NCBI GenBank assembly: GCA_963733065.1
Contig: CAVTBT010000001.1
Location: forward strand, 372,001 to 436,000
Direction: 5' to 3'
Origin: CAVTBT01 sp963733065
GTDB taxonomy: Bacteria; Actinomycetota; Thermoleophilia; Gaiellales; Gaiellaceae
Length of the DNA: 64,000 nt
The number at the start of each line of letters is the position of its first letter. Within the stretch, counting starts at the first letter, position 1. This document shows, in pieces, positions 1-8,495 of this stretch. Both the position numbers and the translations under genes were made by a program. The notes beneath the pieces are model-generated. The model made no database searches and was not told the DNA's origin. It worked only from the letters and a program-made list of their open reading frames with translations.

Positions 1-696
1 CATCGCGAGTCGGCTGTCCGCGTCCGAGATCACGGTCGTGAACGCGGCCGGCTCACCGTCGACGAGGGCGAGGAGGCTCGCCTCCGCGTCGAGCTCGGGG
101 TCGTGCCACCAGCGCTCGACCCAGTCCTCCCAGCGCACGTCGTCGAACGGCTGGTCGACGGGGACGTCGCGGAGCGCCTCGACCTCGAGCTCGTAGATCG
201 GCCGCGGATCCTCGATCGCGGCGTACGGCACGAGCTCCACGTCCGCCGGCGGGTCCGGAGCCGGAGGCAACGTCGTCAGGTCGAGCGATGACATGCGTTG
301 GATGAACGTGACCTCGAAGCCGCGCGCGCCCATGAACCGCCTCGAAGGCTCCTCGTCGAGGCCGAACGAGTTGACATGCGTCGCACCGAGCTCGCGGAGG
401 TGGGTCTCGGCCCGTTCCCAGAGCGCGGCGCCGATGCCCTCGGAGCGGCGCTGCGGATGGACGTAGACGTTGGCCACGGCCGCGCCCGGGTCGGACGAGC
501 TCGTGGACAGCGCCGCCGACGCGAAACCGACGATGGCACCGCCGTCCTCGGCCGCCCACATGCGGCGGTGCACGCGCACAGGGATCGCCTGCCACCAGTG
601 GCGGAGCCCGTGCCCGGTCGCGAGCTCGGCCGGGTAGACGATCGTCGACAGCTGCGCAACCGAGGGTGCGTCCTCGAGCGTTGCCTCGCGGATCAC
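1..696 (-). CDS. Tandem-GNAT N-acetyltransferase (3' end off window)
   Basis: N-terminal 232 codons of a two-domain GNAT acetyltransferase; the rest lies beyond the left edge. GNAT enzymes move an acetyl group from acetyl-CoA to an amine, but the substrate cannot be read here. The first domain carries the acetyl-CoA-binding loop HPQRRSEGIGAALW at about residues 80-93. A second domain begins near residue 150, as in its two upstream neighbours. The GTG start at 696 overlaps the stop of the preceding gene as GTGA, so it is translationally coupled and is the last visible gene of a four-gene operon. It is clearly a paralogue of the two neighbours and of the mycothiol-synthase-like double-GNAT type; any role in thiol metabolism would be a guess. 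Confidence 0.88.
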   Translation of the reverse strand, partial: MIREATLEDAPSVAQLSTIVYPAELATGHGLRHWWQAIPVRVHRRMWAAEDGGAIVGFASAALSTSSSDPGAAVANVYVHPQRRSEGIGAALWERAETHLRELGATHVNSFGLDEEPSRRFMGARGFEVTFIQRMSSLDLTTLPPAPDPPADVELVPYAAIEDPRPIYELEVEALRDVPVDQPFDDVRWEDWVERWWHDPELDAEASLLALVDGEPAAFTTVISDADSRLAM

Positions 697-1619
697 CGGT
701 CGGGTGTGACCGTGCGCTTCCACGAGAGCCTGGTCGAGTGGGGCCGGTACCCGAGCCGCGTGTTCACCGCCAGCATCGGGGCGTTCGTCTCGTCGTTTTC
801 CGTGAAGACCGTGGTGACGCCCTTCGCGGCCGTCCGTCGTAGCGACTCGAGCTTCACGAGCCGCGCGAGCCCGCGTCCGCGGTACTCGGGCAGCGTGCCG
901 GTGATGTCGTTCTCGGCTCGCCCGGTCTCGACGTCGACGTGGATCATCGTGATGGCTGCCACCGCACCGTCGACGACGGCGGCGACGCTCGCGTCGCGGT
1001 CGAGGGTCGGGCTCTCCCAGAACTCACGTCGCCACTCGTCGAACGGCAGGTGATCCCACGTGTCGTCGCCGGGGATGTCGATGGTGGCCGTGGTGTCGAC
1101 GTGCCAGATCTGCTCGGGATCGCCGACCTCGGCGAACGAGCGCAGCTCGACGCCCGCTGGCCGTGCGGGCTCGTCGGTGAGCGTGCGCGGGTCGAGCATC
1201 GAGATGCGCTGCACGAACGTCTGCTCGTAGCCGCGGCCGGTCGCCAGCCGCCGCGCCCGCTCCTCGTCGCGGGAGACCGCGCGCAGCAGCGTGGCCCCGA
1301 TCGCGACCACGTGCTGCTCGGCGGCGTCGAGCAGCGCTCGGCCGAGCCCCTGCCCGCGGTGCTCGGGGTGCACCGTCGCGCCCACGAACGCGGCGCCCTC
1401 GGTCGAGGTGTGCGTGTCGAGGCCGCTCGACGCCCAGCCGACGACGTGCCCGTCCGCCACGGCCTTGAAGAGGCGCTGGCGGCCCCGTGCGGGGCGTGAC
1501 TCGATCGCGTGACGCCAACCGTTCACGGTGAAGAGGGTGTCGTCGTGCACGACGTTCATGAGTGCGACCGCACCCGGCAGGTCGTCGAGCGTTGCCTCCT
1601 CGATCTCGGGGCGGATCAT
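693..1619 (-). CDS. Tandem-GNAT N-acetyltransferase
   Basis: 308-residue protein with two GNAT folds. The N-terminal domain has the acetyl-CoA loop VHPEHRGQGLGRAL; the C-terminal domain has LPEYRGRGLARLVK followed by the conserved FTENDETNAPMLAVN segment, which also occurs in the upstream paralogue. The ATG at 1619 overlaps the upstream stop as ATGA, and its own stop overlaps the next start as GTGA, so three acetyltransferases are read as one coupled message. Length matches two-domain GNATs. Substrate unknown. The side-by-side copies look like tandem duplication followed by divergence. Confidence 0.92.
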   Translation of the reverse strand: MIRPEIEEATLDDLPGAVALMNVVHDDTLFTVNGWRHAIESRPARGRQRLFKAVADGHVVGWASSGLDTHTSTEGAAFVGATVHPEHRGQGLGRALLDAAEQHVVAIGATLLRAVSRDEERARRLATGRGYEQTFVQRISMLDPRTLTDEPARPAGVELRSFAEVGDPEQIWHVDTTATIDIPGDDTWDHLPFDEWRREFWESPTLDRDASVAAVVDGAVAAITMIHVDVETGRAENDITGTLPEYRGRGLARLVKLESLRRTAAKGVTTVFTENDETNAPMLAVNTRLGYRPHSTRLSWKRTVTPDR

Positions 1620-2527
1620 GTCCGAGAGAACGTGACCCGCACGCTCGACGGTCGGTACCCGAGCCGGTTGTTGACCGCGAGCATGGGCGCGTTCGTCTCG
1701 TCGTTCTCCGTGAAGGCAGCGGTGAAGCCGGCCGCCGCGGCCCGCGCGAGCGAATGCCGCTTGACGAGCTCCGCGAGGCCCCGGCCGCGGTAGTCCCTGA
1801 GCGTCCCGGTCATGCCAGTCACCAGCCTGCCCGAATCGGCCGATGACCCGACGAGCGTGAAGCTGGCCGGCACGCCGTCCACGAGCAGGACGAGGCTGCT
1901 CTCGTAGTCGGTCATGGGATGGCGCCAGTAGCGCTCGACCCACTCGTCCCACGGGACCTCGCCGATCGGCTGGTCGAGCGGGATGTCCTGCGACACGACG
2001 AGATCGAGCTCGTAGACCGGTCGCGGATCGTCGGCGTACGAGCTGAACGGCCTCACCTCGATCCCGAGGGGCAGGTCCGGAGCAGGCGGTAGCGTCGCGA
2101 GGTCGAGGCGGGAGGTCCGGACGCGGAAGGTCTCGCGAAAGCCGCGCCCGGTCGCGAAGCGGTGCGCGCCGGGCTCGTCGAGCCCGGTGACGCTCACTCG
2201 CACGGCGCCGATCGCGGCGAGCTGCTCTTCGAGGCGCTCCCAGATTGCGGCGCCGATCCCCTGGCGCCGGTGGTCGGGATGGACGACCAGGCTGGCGTAC
2301 GCGTCGCCCGACTGCGCCGACTCCCAGGTGAGGCCGGCCGCGCCCCAGGCGACGAGGGCGCCGTCGACCTCGCAGGCCCAGAGGGCGCGTTGCGCGCGCT
2401 CGGGCACCGTCCGCATGAAGTGCGTGAGCCCCTCGACGGTCAACACCCGATCCTCCTCCACGGCGTTCAGCACGGAGGACACTGCAGGGGCGTCCTCGAG
2501 CGAGCCGGGTCGGACCGTGAAAGTCAT
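1616..2527 (-). CDS. Tandem-GNAT N-acetyltransferase
   Basis: 303-residue two-domain GNAT acetyltransferase, the first of three paralogues. The N-terminal acetyl-CoA loop reads VHPDHRRQGIGAAIW; the C-terminal domain has LRDYRGRGLAELVK and ENDETNAPMLAVNNRLGY. I chose ATG 2527 (MTFTVRPGSLEDAP) because it overlaps the esterase stop as ATGA and because the GNAT fold begins directly there; a longer frame upstream would run into the esterase. Substrate not predictable; the linked esterase suggests a small-molecule modification or detoxification pathway (inference). Confidence 0.92.
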   Translation of the reverse strand: MTFTVRPGSLEDAPAVSSVLNAVEEDRVLTVEGLTHFMRTVPERAQRALWACEVDGALVAWGAAGLTWESAQSGDAYASLVVHPDHRRQGIGAAIWERLEEQLAAIGAVRVSVTGLDEPGAHRFATGRGFRETFRVRTSRLDLATLPPAPDLPLGIEVRPFSSYADDPRPVYELDLVVSQDIPLDQPIGEVPWDEWVERYWRHPMTDYESSLVLLVDGVPASFTLVGSSADSGRLVTGMTGTLRDYRGRGLAELVKRHSLARAAAAGFTAAFTENDETNAPMLAVNNRLGYRPSSVRVTFSRT

Positions 2528-3246
2528 ACGAATCGCGGTAGATGATGCGCCAGCTGGGCGCGCCACGACGGCCAGTCGTGCGGGAACTCGTGCCCCCACA
2601 CGTCCAGCTCGTGCCGGATGCCCTTCTCACCGAGCAGCCCGGCGAAGCGGCGCGTCGAGTCGAGCGCTCCCGTGGTGTCCTCCCACTGGCCCTCGCCGAC
2701 CGTGAGCACGAGGTTCACCTGCCCGCGCAGCCAGTCGAGGTGGTCGCCGTGGAGGTGCCCGACGTAGTCCATCGGGTTGTTGAAGTAGACAGCGTCGCCG
2801 CGTTCGCCCCAACCGACGACGGAGACGTCGTAGACGCCGCTCTGGCAGATCGCGACCGGGAAGAGGTCGGCGCGCCTGAGCGCGAAGTTGGCCGCGTGGT
2901 AGGCACCGAAGCTCGGGCCGGTCAGCATGATCTCGGTCGGCCCGCCGCAGTCCGCGTGAACGAACGGCACGACGTCGTCGACGAGCCAGCGCTCGTACAC
3001 CGCATGCCGCCGGGCGCGCTCCTCGAGCGGCAGGCCGCGGTCGTGCCAGCTCGTGGAGTCGAGGCTGTCGACGCAGTAGACCTTGACCCGTCCGGCCTCG
3101 ATCAGCCCGCCGATCGTCTCGACCATGCCGCGCTCCTCGTACTGGCCCGCGTGACCCTGCTCCGACGGGAATGCGAGCAGCGGCCGGCCCCAGTGGCCGT
3201 ACACAAGAACGCTCCCACCGCCGAGGTCGATGAATCGGCGATCCAC
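2524..3246 (-). CDS. Alpha/beta-hydrolase, putative esterase family
   Basis: 240-residue single-domain alpha/beta hydrolase of the putative esterase (esterase D-like) family, expected to be cytoplasmic because no signal peptide is visible. The nucleophile elbow is GPSFG (Ser112), and HEFPHDW near the C terminus supplies the likely catalytic His. GTG 3246 (VDRRFIDLGG) is the start that matches family length; the frame stays open upstream only as low-complexity sequence. It heads the operon with the three double-GNAT genes, joined by an ATGA overlap. A 25-bp hairpin lies between it and the upstream hydrolase gene. Substrate unknown. Confidence 0.87.
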   Translation of the reverse strand: MDRRFIDLGGGSVLVYGHWGRPLLAFPSEQGHAGQYEERGMVETIGGLIEAGRVKVYCVDSLDSTSWHDRGLPLEERARRHAVYERWLVDDVVPFVHADCGGPTEIMLTGPSFGAYHAANFALRRADLFPVAICQSGVYDVSVVGWGERGDAVYFNNPMDYVGHLHGDHLDWLRGQVNLVLTVGEGQWEDTTGALDSTRRFAGLLGEKGIRHELDVWGHEFPHDWPSWRAQLAHHLPRFV

Positions 3247-3358
3247 GCGCGCATTCTGTCGCGTGCCGACGCGCCGCGGTGTGTGGCCGGAGGCCGGCTT
3301 TGCCGGCCGGGAGGCCCGGCGCGAGAAGTTCCACGGGCAGCGCGAAAGGAGGGGGTTC

Positions 3359-3383
3359 GTGGGGGAACCATGGGTTCCCCCAC
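3359..3383 (-). terminator. Strong hairpin after the 3387-4433 gene
   Basis: An 11-bp perfect inverted repeat (GTGGGGGAACC with GGTTCCCCCAC, 3-nt loop) starts 4 bp past the stop of the minus-strand hydrolase at 3387. No clear U-tract follows on the minus strand, so it may be an actinobacterial U-less terminator or a structural repeat rather than a classical intrinsic terminator. Confidence 0.5.
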
Positions 3384-3386
3384 GCC

Positions 3387-4433
3387 TTATCCCCAGCTGC
3401 GGGTGAGGAGTCGTGCGAGGTGTGGATGGAAGCCGTCCCGCCAGGCGATCCAGTTGTGCGCGTCGCGGCCGACCACGAGCTCCGCGTCGTAGCCCTGGCG
3501 GACGAGCGCGTTCCGCAGTGCGAGGTTGTTCGCGAGGTTCTCCTCCGCCGCGCCGCACGTGAGCGTGACGGGAATCGGCTCCGGGTGCTGCCGCGCGCCG
3601 AGCACGCCTCGCACGAAGCGCGTGATCGGACCGAACCGGGGATAGTGCTCCTCCCAGGGATCGGTAGCCGGCTGGAAGAAGCTCCCCGCCTGGAGGAAGA
3701 GCGCGCCGAACGAGCCCGGATGCAGCCGGTGGGCGTGGAGCAGGGCCAACGCGCCGAGGCTCGCGCCGAGACCGACGGGCGGCGCGGAAGGCCGGAGCGC
3801 CGGCAGGAGCTCGTCGGCAAGTGCGGCGGAGTACCGGGGCGATGCGCCGTAGTGGGCGTCGCGCTCGAGTGGCGCGAGCAGCGCCGCTCGGAACGGCGGC
3901 GCGTCCCCCGCAGCGACGATCGCCGCGAGATAGACGAGCAGCGCGGAGTGCTCGGCGTACTCGGGGCCGTCGTGGGCGATGAGGAGCGGCAGCGGCTCGT
4001 CGGGGTCGGTGCCGTCAGGCCGCCAGAGCAGTCCGTGAACCTCCGCGCGAAGGCGTGCGCTCTGGATCGCCAGCGGCTCGACCGTCCCGGACGGCGCGTC
4101 GGCCTCGAGCCACGCCGGCGGGTGGTACTCCGGGAGCTCCAGCACGGACTTGTCGCCGAACGGGCCCGATGTGGCCGGTGCGCCCGGGTCGAGCAGCAGC
4201 TCGACGGCGCCGTCGGCCGTCACCGCCTGCAGCTGGTACTCGAACCGGTCGACGGAGGGCAGATCGAGCGCCAGCTCCCAGGCCGCGCCGTCCGTTGCGC
4301 GTCGGAACGGGCGCGGCGGCTCGCGCTTGAAGAGATCGCTGACGAGCCGCAGCGCGCGCCACCGGCCCCCGGGGTCGGGCACGCGGATGAGCGCATCGGG
4401 CGCAGACGGCGCGTTGGGAGCGGGTTCGCTCAC
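3387..4433 (-). CDS. Enterochelin-esterase-like hydrolase
   Basis: 348-residue alpha/beta hydrolase of the Fes/IroD-like putative esterase family. About residues 10-110 look like the Fes-type N-terminal immunoglobulin-like domain (DPGGRWRALRLVSDLFKR, then a beta-rich segment). The catalytic domain follows, with the nucleophile elbow GLGASLGAL and a C-terminal DAHNWIAWR that supplies the likely His. No signal peptide. GTG 4433 gives normal length; the sequence upstream in frame is not protein-like. It is divergent from the pcrA gene. No siderophore genes are nearby, so ferric-siderophore hydrolysis is only the family precedent. Confidence 0.85.
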   Translation of the reverse strand: MSEPAPNAPSAPDALIRVPDPGGRWRALRLVSDLFKREPPRPFRRATDGAAWELALDLPSVDRFEYQLQAVTADGAVELLLDPGAPATSGPFGDKSVLELPEYHPPAWLEADAPSGTVEPLAIQSARLRAEVHGLLWRPDGTDPDEPLPLLIAHDGPEYAEHSALLVYLAAIVAAGDAPPFRAALLAPLERDAHYGASPRYSAALADELLPALRPSAPPVGLGASLGALALLHAHRLHPGSFGALFLQAGSFFQPATDPWEEHYPRFGPITRFVRGVLGARQHPEPIPVTLTCGAAEENLANNLALRNALVRQGYDAELVVGRDAHNWIAWRDGFHPHLARLLTRSWG

Positions 4434-4511
4434 GGCCGACGCACCATAGTGCGCAGAGCGGCTGCCTTCACCCCTCGCTACGCGGCGTCGGCCGTGCGCT
4501 GAGCGCCTCGC

Positions 4512-4517
4512 TAGCAT
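4512..4517 (+). promoter_or_regulatory. -10 element for the pcrA gene
   Basis: TAGCAT sits 7 nt before the GTG start at 4525, inside CTCGCTAGCATCGG. The same 13-mer CTCGCTAGCATCG recurs before lpd (58,184-58,196). The short distance implies a leaderless or nearly leaderless transcript. I see no convincing -35. Confidence 0.4.
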
Positions 4518-4524
4518 CGGCCGG

Positions 4525-6681
4525 GTGTCCGTCACCGAGCCCGAGACATACCTCGAGCACCTGAATCCCGCTCAGCGTGAGGCGGTCCTGCGCACCGAGG
4601 GGCCGGTGCTCGTGATCGCCGGCGCCGGCTCCGGCAAGACGCGCGTGCTGACGCATCGGGTGGCGCACCTCATCGGCGCGATCGGCGTGAAGCCGAACGA
4701 GATCCTCGCCATCACGTTCACGAACAAGGCCGCGGGCGAGATGCGCGAGCGGCTGGAGCGCATGCTCGGGCACACCGCGCGCGCGATCTGGATCCTCACG
4801 TTCCACGCCGCGTGCGGCCGGATCCTGCGGCGTGAGGCGGAGCGGCTCGGCTACAAGCCGAGCTTCACGATCTACGACCAGGCCGACCAGGTCCGGCTCG
4901 TGAAGGCCTGCCTCGAGGAGCTCGGCCGCGATCCGAAGCGCTTCACGCCCCGCGGCATCCACGCCCAGATCTCGAACGCGAAGAACCAGCTGATCGGCCC
5001 GGACGAGTACCTGAGCCGCGTCCAGTCCTTCTTCGACCAGACAGTCGCCGAGGTGTACCAGCTCTACCAGCGCCGCCTCTTCGCCTCGAACGCCGTCGAC
5101 TTCGACGACATCCTCATGCTCACGGTCGAGGTGCTGGAACGCTTCCCCGAGGCGCTCGAGCGCTGGCAGAAGGCGTTCCGCTACGTCCTCGTCGACGAGT
5201 ACCAGGACACGAACCACGCGCAGTACCGGCTCCTGCAGCTCCTGGCCGGAAAGCACATGAACCTCTTCGCCGTGGGCGATCCGGACCAGTCCATCTACGC
5301 CTTCCGCGGCGCCGACATCCGCAACATCATGGAGTTCGAGCGCGACTTCCCCGGCACCCGCACGATCGCGCTCGAGCAGAACTACCGCTCGACGAACGCC
5401 ATCCTGTCGGCGGCGAACTCGGTCATCGAGCACAACACCGAGCGCAAGCCCAAGCGGCTCTTCTCCGAGCTCGGCACCGGCGACCCGGTGGAGGCGCTCG
5501 AGGTCGAGGACGAGCACGCCGAGGCGCGCTTCGTGGCGGCGCGGATCGCGGCGCTCGTCGAGGAGGGCTTCTCCGGCTCCGAGGTCGCGGTCTTCTACCG
5601 GACGAACGCGCAGTCGCGCGTGCTGGAGGACGTGCTCGTGCGGCAGGGCATCGCGTATCAGGTCATCGGCGGCCCGAAGTTCTACGAGCGCGCCGAGATC
5701 AAGGACGCGATGGCGTACCTGCAGGTGCTCGACAACCCCGCCGACGCGGTCTCGCTGATGCGGATCGCGAACCGGCCCAGGCGCGGGATCGGCGACACGT
5801 CGCTGTCGCGGCTCGTGACGTACGCCGACGCCCAGGTGCTCACGCTCTACGACGCGCTCGGCCGCGGCGAGGAGGCGGGGCTCGGCGCCGCCGGCGTGCG
5901 TTCGGTCACCGGCCTGAAGAACCTGCTCGACTCGCTGTCCGCCGGCGCCCAGGAGCAGTCGGTGGCGGAGATCGTCGAGGCCGTGATCGAGCGCTCCGGG
6001 TACCGCGAGATGCTCGAGGCCGAGCGCACGATCGAGGCGCAGGGCCGGCTGGAGAACCTGCAGGAGCTCGTCGGCGTGGCCCGCGAGTACGACGCCGGCG
6101 AGGGCGAGCGCAGCCTCTCCGGCTTCCTGCAGGAGATCTCGCTGTACGCCGACCAGGACGCGCTGCGCGGCGAGCAGTCGCTCGTCACGCTGATGACCAT
6201 CCACAACGCGAAGGGGCTCGAGTTCCGCGCCGTGTTCCTGATCGGCATGGAGGAGGGGATCTTCCCGCACGCCCGGTCGATCGAGGAACAGGGCATCGAG
6301 GAGGAACGACGGCTCGCCTACGTCGGCATGACGCGCGCGATGGAGCGGCTGACGCTGACCCACGCCATGGCACGCTCGCTCTACGGGCGCCGCGACTACA
6401 ACCTGCCGTCCCGCTTTCTCGACGAGCTCCCCGACTCGGTCACGCGGGAACGCCTGCAGCCGGCGTCGTGGTCGAACTACGGCGCGCCGACGATGGCCCC
6501 GGTCCAGCCCCGCTCCGACCTGCCGAGCCTGCAGACGGGCGACTCCGTCCGCCACAGCTCGCTCGGCGAGGGCGTCGTCACCCGGATCGAGCCGGGCGGC
6601 CTCGTCACCGTCCGCTTCGCGGGCGACGGCAGCGAGCGCAAGCTGATGCTCGAGTACGCGCCGTTGGAGAAGATCGCCTGA
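4525..6681 (+). CDS. pcrA: ATP-dependent 3'-5' DNA helicase, PcrA/UvrD family
   Basis: 718-residue superfamily 1A helicase that unwinds DNA in repair and replication restart. The Q-motif/Walker A region is LNPAQREAVL...AGAGSGKT (residues 33-39); Walker B is VLVDEYQDTN, and the helicase motifs GDPDQSIYAFRGA, LEQNYRST and TIHNAKGLEF are all present. The C-terminal about 50 residues (LQTGDSVRHSSLGEGVVTRIEP) form the Tudor-like PcrA tail that contacts RNA polymerase in relatives. Length is normal. The GTG start lies just after a -10 motif. The TGA overlaps the ATG of the Eis-like gene by one base, so the two are coupled. UvrD versus PcrA naming is arbitrary here. Confidence 0.96.
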   Translation: MSVTEPETYLEHLNPAQREAVLRTEGPVLVIAGAGSGKTRVLTHRVAHLIGAIGVKPNEILAITFTNKAAGEMRERLERMLGHTARAIWILTFHAACGRILRREAERLGYKPSFTIYDQADQVRLVKACLEELGRDPKRFTPRGIHAQISNAKNQLIGPDEYLSRVQSFFDQTVAEVYQLYQRRLFASNAVDFDDILMLTVEVLERFPEALERWQKAFRYVLVDEYQDTNHAQYRLLQLLAGKHMNLFAVGDPDQSIYAFRGADIRNIMEFERDFPGTRTIALEQNYRSTNAILSAANSVIEHNTERKPKRLFSELGTGDPVEALEVEDEHAEARFVAARIAALVEEGFSGSEVAVFYRTNAQSRVLEDVLVRQGIAYQVIGGPKFYERAEIKDAMAYLQVLDNPADAVSLMRIANRPRRGIGDTSLSRLVTYADAQVLTLYDALGRGEEAGLGAAGVRSVTGLKNLLDSLSAGAQEQSVAEIVEAVIERSGYREMLEAERTIEAQGRLENLQELVGVAREYDAGEGERSLSGFLQEISLYADQDALRGEQSLVTLMTIHNAKGLEFRAVFLIGMEEGIFPHARSIEEQGIEEERRLAYVGMTRAMERLTLTHAMARSLYGRRDYNLPSRFLDELPDSVTRERLQPASWSNYGAPTMAPVQPRSDLPSLQTGDSVRHSSLGEGVVTRIEPGGLVTVRFAGDGSERKLMLEYAPLEKIA

Positions 6682-7901
6682 TGGCGAGCATCACCGTGCG
6701 GCCGTGCCGAGACCTCGACGAGTTCCACCTGGCGGTCGGCTCGATCGGCCACTACTTCGGCGGCTGGCCCGACCGGGAGGAGGCCGAGCGCTTCGCCCGC
6801 AATCTGCCGGTCGAGCGCATGCACGCCGCGTTCGACGGCGAGACGATCGTCGGCGGCGGCGGAGCGCTGCCGTTCACGATGACCGTTCCCGGAGGCGAGT
6901 TGCCGTGCGCCGGCGTGACCGTCGTCGGCGTGCTCCCGACACACCGGCGGCGCGGCGTGCTGTCCACTCTGATGCGGGCGCTGACCGATGACGGCCGCGA
7001 GCGGGGCGAGCCGATCGCGGCACTCTGGGCCTCCGAGGAGCCGATCTACGGCCGCTTCGGCTACGGCGTTGCGTCCCTCGCGGGAGAGATGGAGCTCGCG
7101 CGGACGCACGCCGCGCTGCGCGACGGCGGCGGCGCCGCGACAGGGTCGGTGCGCCTGCTGGGCGAGGACGAGGCGCGGGACCGCATCCCGCCGATCTACG
7201 AGCGCGTCCGCGTGGCGACGCCCGGCATGTATGCCCGCACCGCCGACTGGTGGGAGACCCGTCGCCTGACGGACCCGCCCGACCAGCGGCGCGGCGCGGG
7301 CGCGAAGAACTACGCGCTGCTCGAGCACGACGGCCGCGACGCGGGCTACGCGATCTACCGGCTGAGGATGGGATTCGAGGCCGGCTCGAGCACCGGCTCG
7401 CTCGAGGTGATGGAGGCGCTCGCCGACACGCCCGAGTCGACGCTCGAGCTCTGGCGCTTCCTGCTCGGGCTCGACTGGGTGGCGACCGTGAAGGCGTCGC
7501 TCCTGCCGATCGACCATCCGCTCTTCCACCTGCTCGCCTACCCGCGGCGGATGCGGTTCCGCGTGGGCGACGGGCTCTGGATCAGGCTCGTCGACGTCGA
7601 GCGCGCGCTGGCCGGCCGGACGTATGCGGGCGAGGGCTCGATCGCGTTCGAGCTCGCCGACGAGTTCTGCCCGTGGAACGGGGGCGTGTGGAGCGTCTCG
7701 GCGAGCGGCGTCGAGCGCGGCGACGCCGAGCCGGAGCTCCGCCTCGACGCGCAGGCGCTGGCATCTGTCTACCTCGGGGGCTTCACGTTCACGGAGCTCG
7801 CGCGGGCCCTCCGCGTCGAGGAGCTCGCCGGCGGTGCGCTCGCTCGTGCCGATGCGCTGTTCGCCACGGCGCTCAGGCCGTGGTGCCCAGAGATCTTCTA
7901 G
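6681..7901 (+). CDS. Eis-like GNAT N-acetyltransferase
   Basis: 406-residue enhanced-intracellular-survival-type acetyltransferase. The N-terminal GNAT domain has VVGVLPTHRRRGVLSTLMRA (acetyl-CoA loop, about residues 75-95), followed by the family signature ASEEPIYGRFGYG. The middle is a second GNAT-like domain, and the C-terminal about 110 residues form the SCP2-like sterol-carrier fold. Mycobacterial Eis acetylates aminoglycosides and protein amines; substrate here is unproven. It overlaps the helicase stop by one base (TGATG), and the DUF4126 gene follows with no gap, so the three form one transcription unit. Confidence 0.9.
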   Translation: MASITVRPCRDLDEFHLAVGSIGHYFGGWPDREEAERFARNLPVERMHAAFDGETIVGGGGALPFTMTVPGGELPCAGVTVVGVLPTHRRRGVLSTLMRALTDDGRERGEPIAALWASEEPIYGRFGYGVASLAGEMELARTHAALRDGGGAATGSVRLLGEDEARDRIPPIYERVRVATPGMYARTADWWETRRLTDPPDQRRGAGAKNYALLEHDGRDAGYAIYRLRMGFEAGSSTGSLEVMEALADTPESTLELWRFLLGLDWVATVKASLLPIDHPLFHLLAYPRRMRFRVGDGLWIRLVDVERALAGRTYAGEGSIAFELADEFCPWNGGVWSVSASGVERGDAEPELRLDAQALASVYLGGFTFTELARALRVEELAGGALARADALFATALRPWCPEIF

Positions 7902-8480
7902 GTGGGTCTCGACACCGCGCTCGGCAGCGTGCTCGCGGCCTTCGGGCTCTCCGGCGCCGCGGGCCTCAATGCCTGGCTGCCGCTCTTCGCGAGCGCCCTC
8001 CTCGCGCGGGCGGACATCGTGGAGCTCGATGCCCCGTTCGGCGAGCTGTCCTCGAACACCGGCCTGCTCGTCCTCGGGCTCCTGATGGTCGCCGACTTCG
8101 TGGGCGACAAGATCCCGGCGGTCGACCACGCGCTCCACGCCGTCGGCGGCGTCGTGGCGCCGGTGTCCGGCGCCCTGCTGTTCGCCGCCCAGACGGGGCT
8201 CGACACGGATCTGCCGACGGTGGCGGCCGTCGCGCTCGGCGCGGTCACCGCAGGCACGGTGCACGCAGGTCGCGCTTCGCTGCGGCCGGTCTCGACGGCC
8301 ACGACCGGTGGCCTCGGCAACCCCGTGCTGTCGCTGGGCGAGGACACGGGCTCGGGCATCCTCGTCGTGGCGGCGTTCGTGGCGCCCGTCCTGGCGGCGC
8401 TCCTGGTCGGCGCGCTGCTGGTGGGCCTGTGGGTCAGCTGGCGTCGGCTGCGGCGCCTTACGCGCGCCCGCAGCGGCTAG
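7902..8480 (+). CDS. DUF4126 family membrane protein
   Basis: 192-residue integral membrane protein matching DUF4126. Features are an N-terminal GLSGAAGLNAWLPLF segment, a Gly/Ala-rich hydrophobic core with about four to five membrane spans, and a final span ending in an Arg-rich cytoplasmic tail (SWRRLRRLTRARSG). The GTG start abuts the TAG stop of the Eis-like gene, so it is translationally coupled. Function unknown. The converging gene downstream is the damaged DUF4239 gene. Confidence 0.85.
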   Translation: MGLDTALGSVLAAFGLSGAAGLNAWLPLFASALLARADIVELDAPFGELSSNTGLLVLGLLMVADFVGDKIPAVDHALHAVGGVVAPVSGALLFAAQTGLDTDLPTVAAVALGAVTAGTVHAGRASLRPVSTATTGGLGNPVLSLGEDTGSGILVVAAFVAPVLAALLVGALLVGLWVSWRRLRRLTRARSG

Positions 8481-8495
8481 GCGCGCGGCTCCGGA

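Noticed and set aside
4468..6555. A 695-codon open frame on the minus strand opposite the helicase gene
   Set aside because: Its translation is low-complexity Arg/Val/Leu/Asp with no motifs, while the plus strand has every helicase motif; it is a high-GC antisense shadow.
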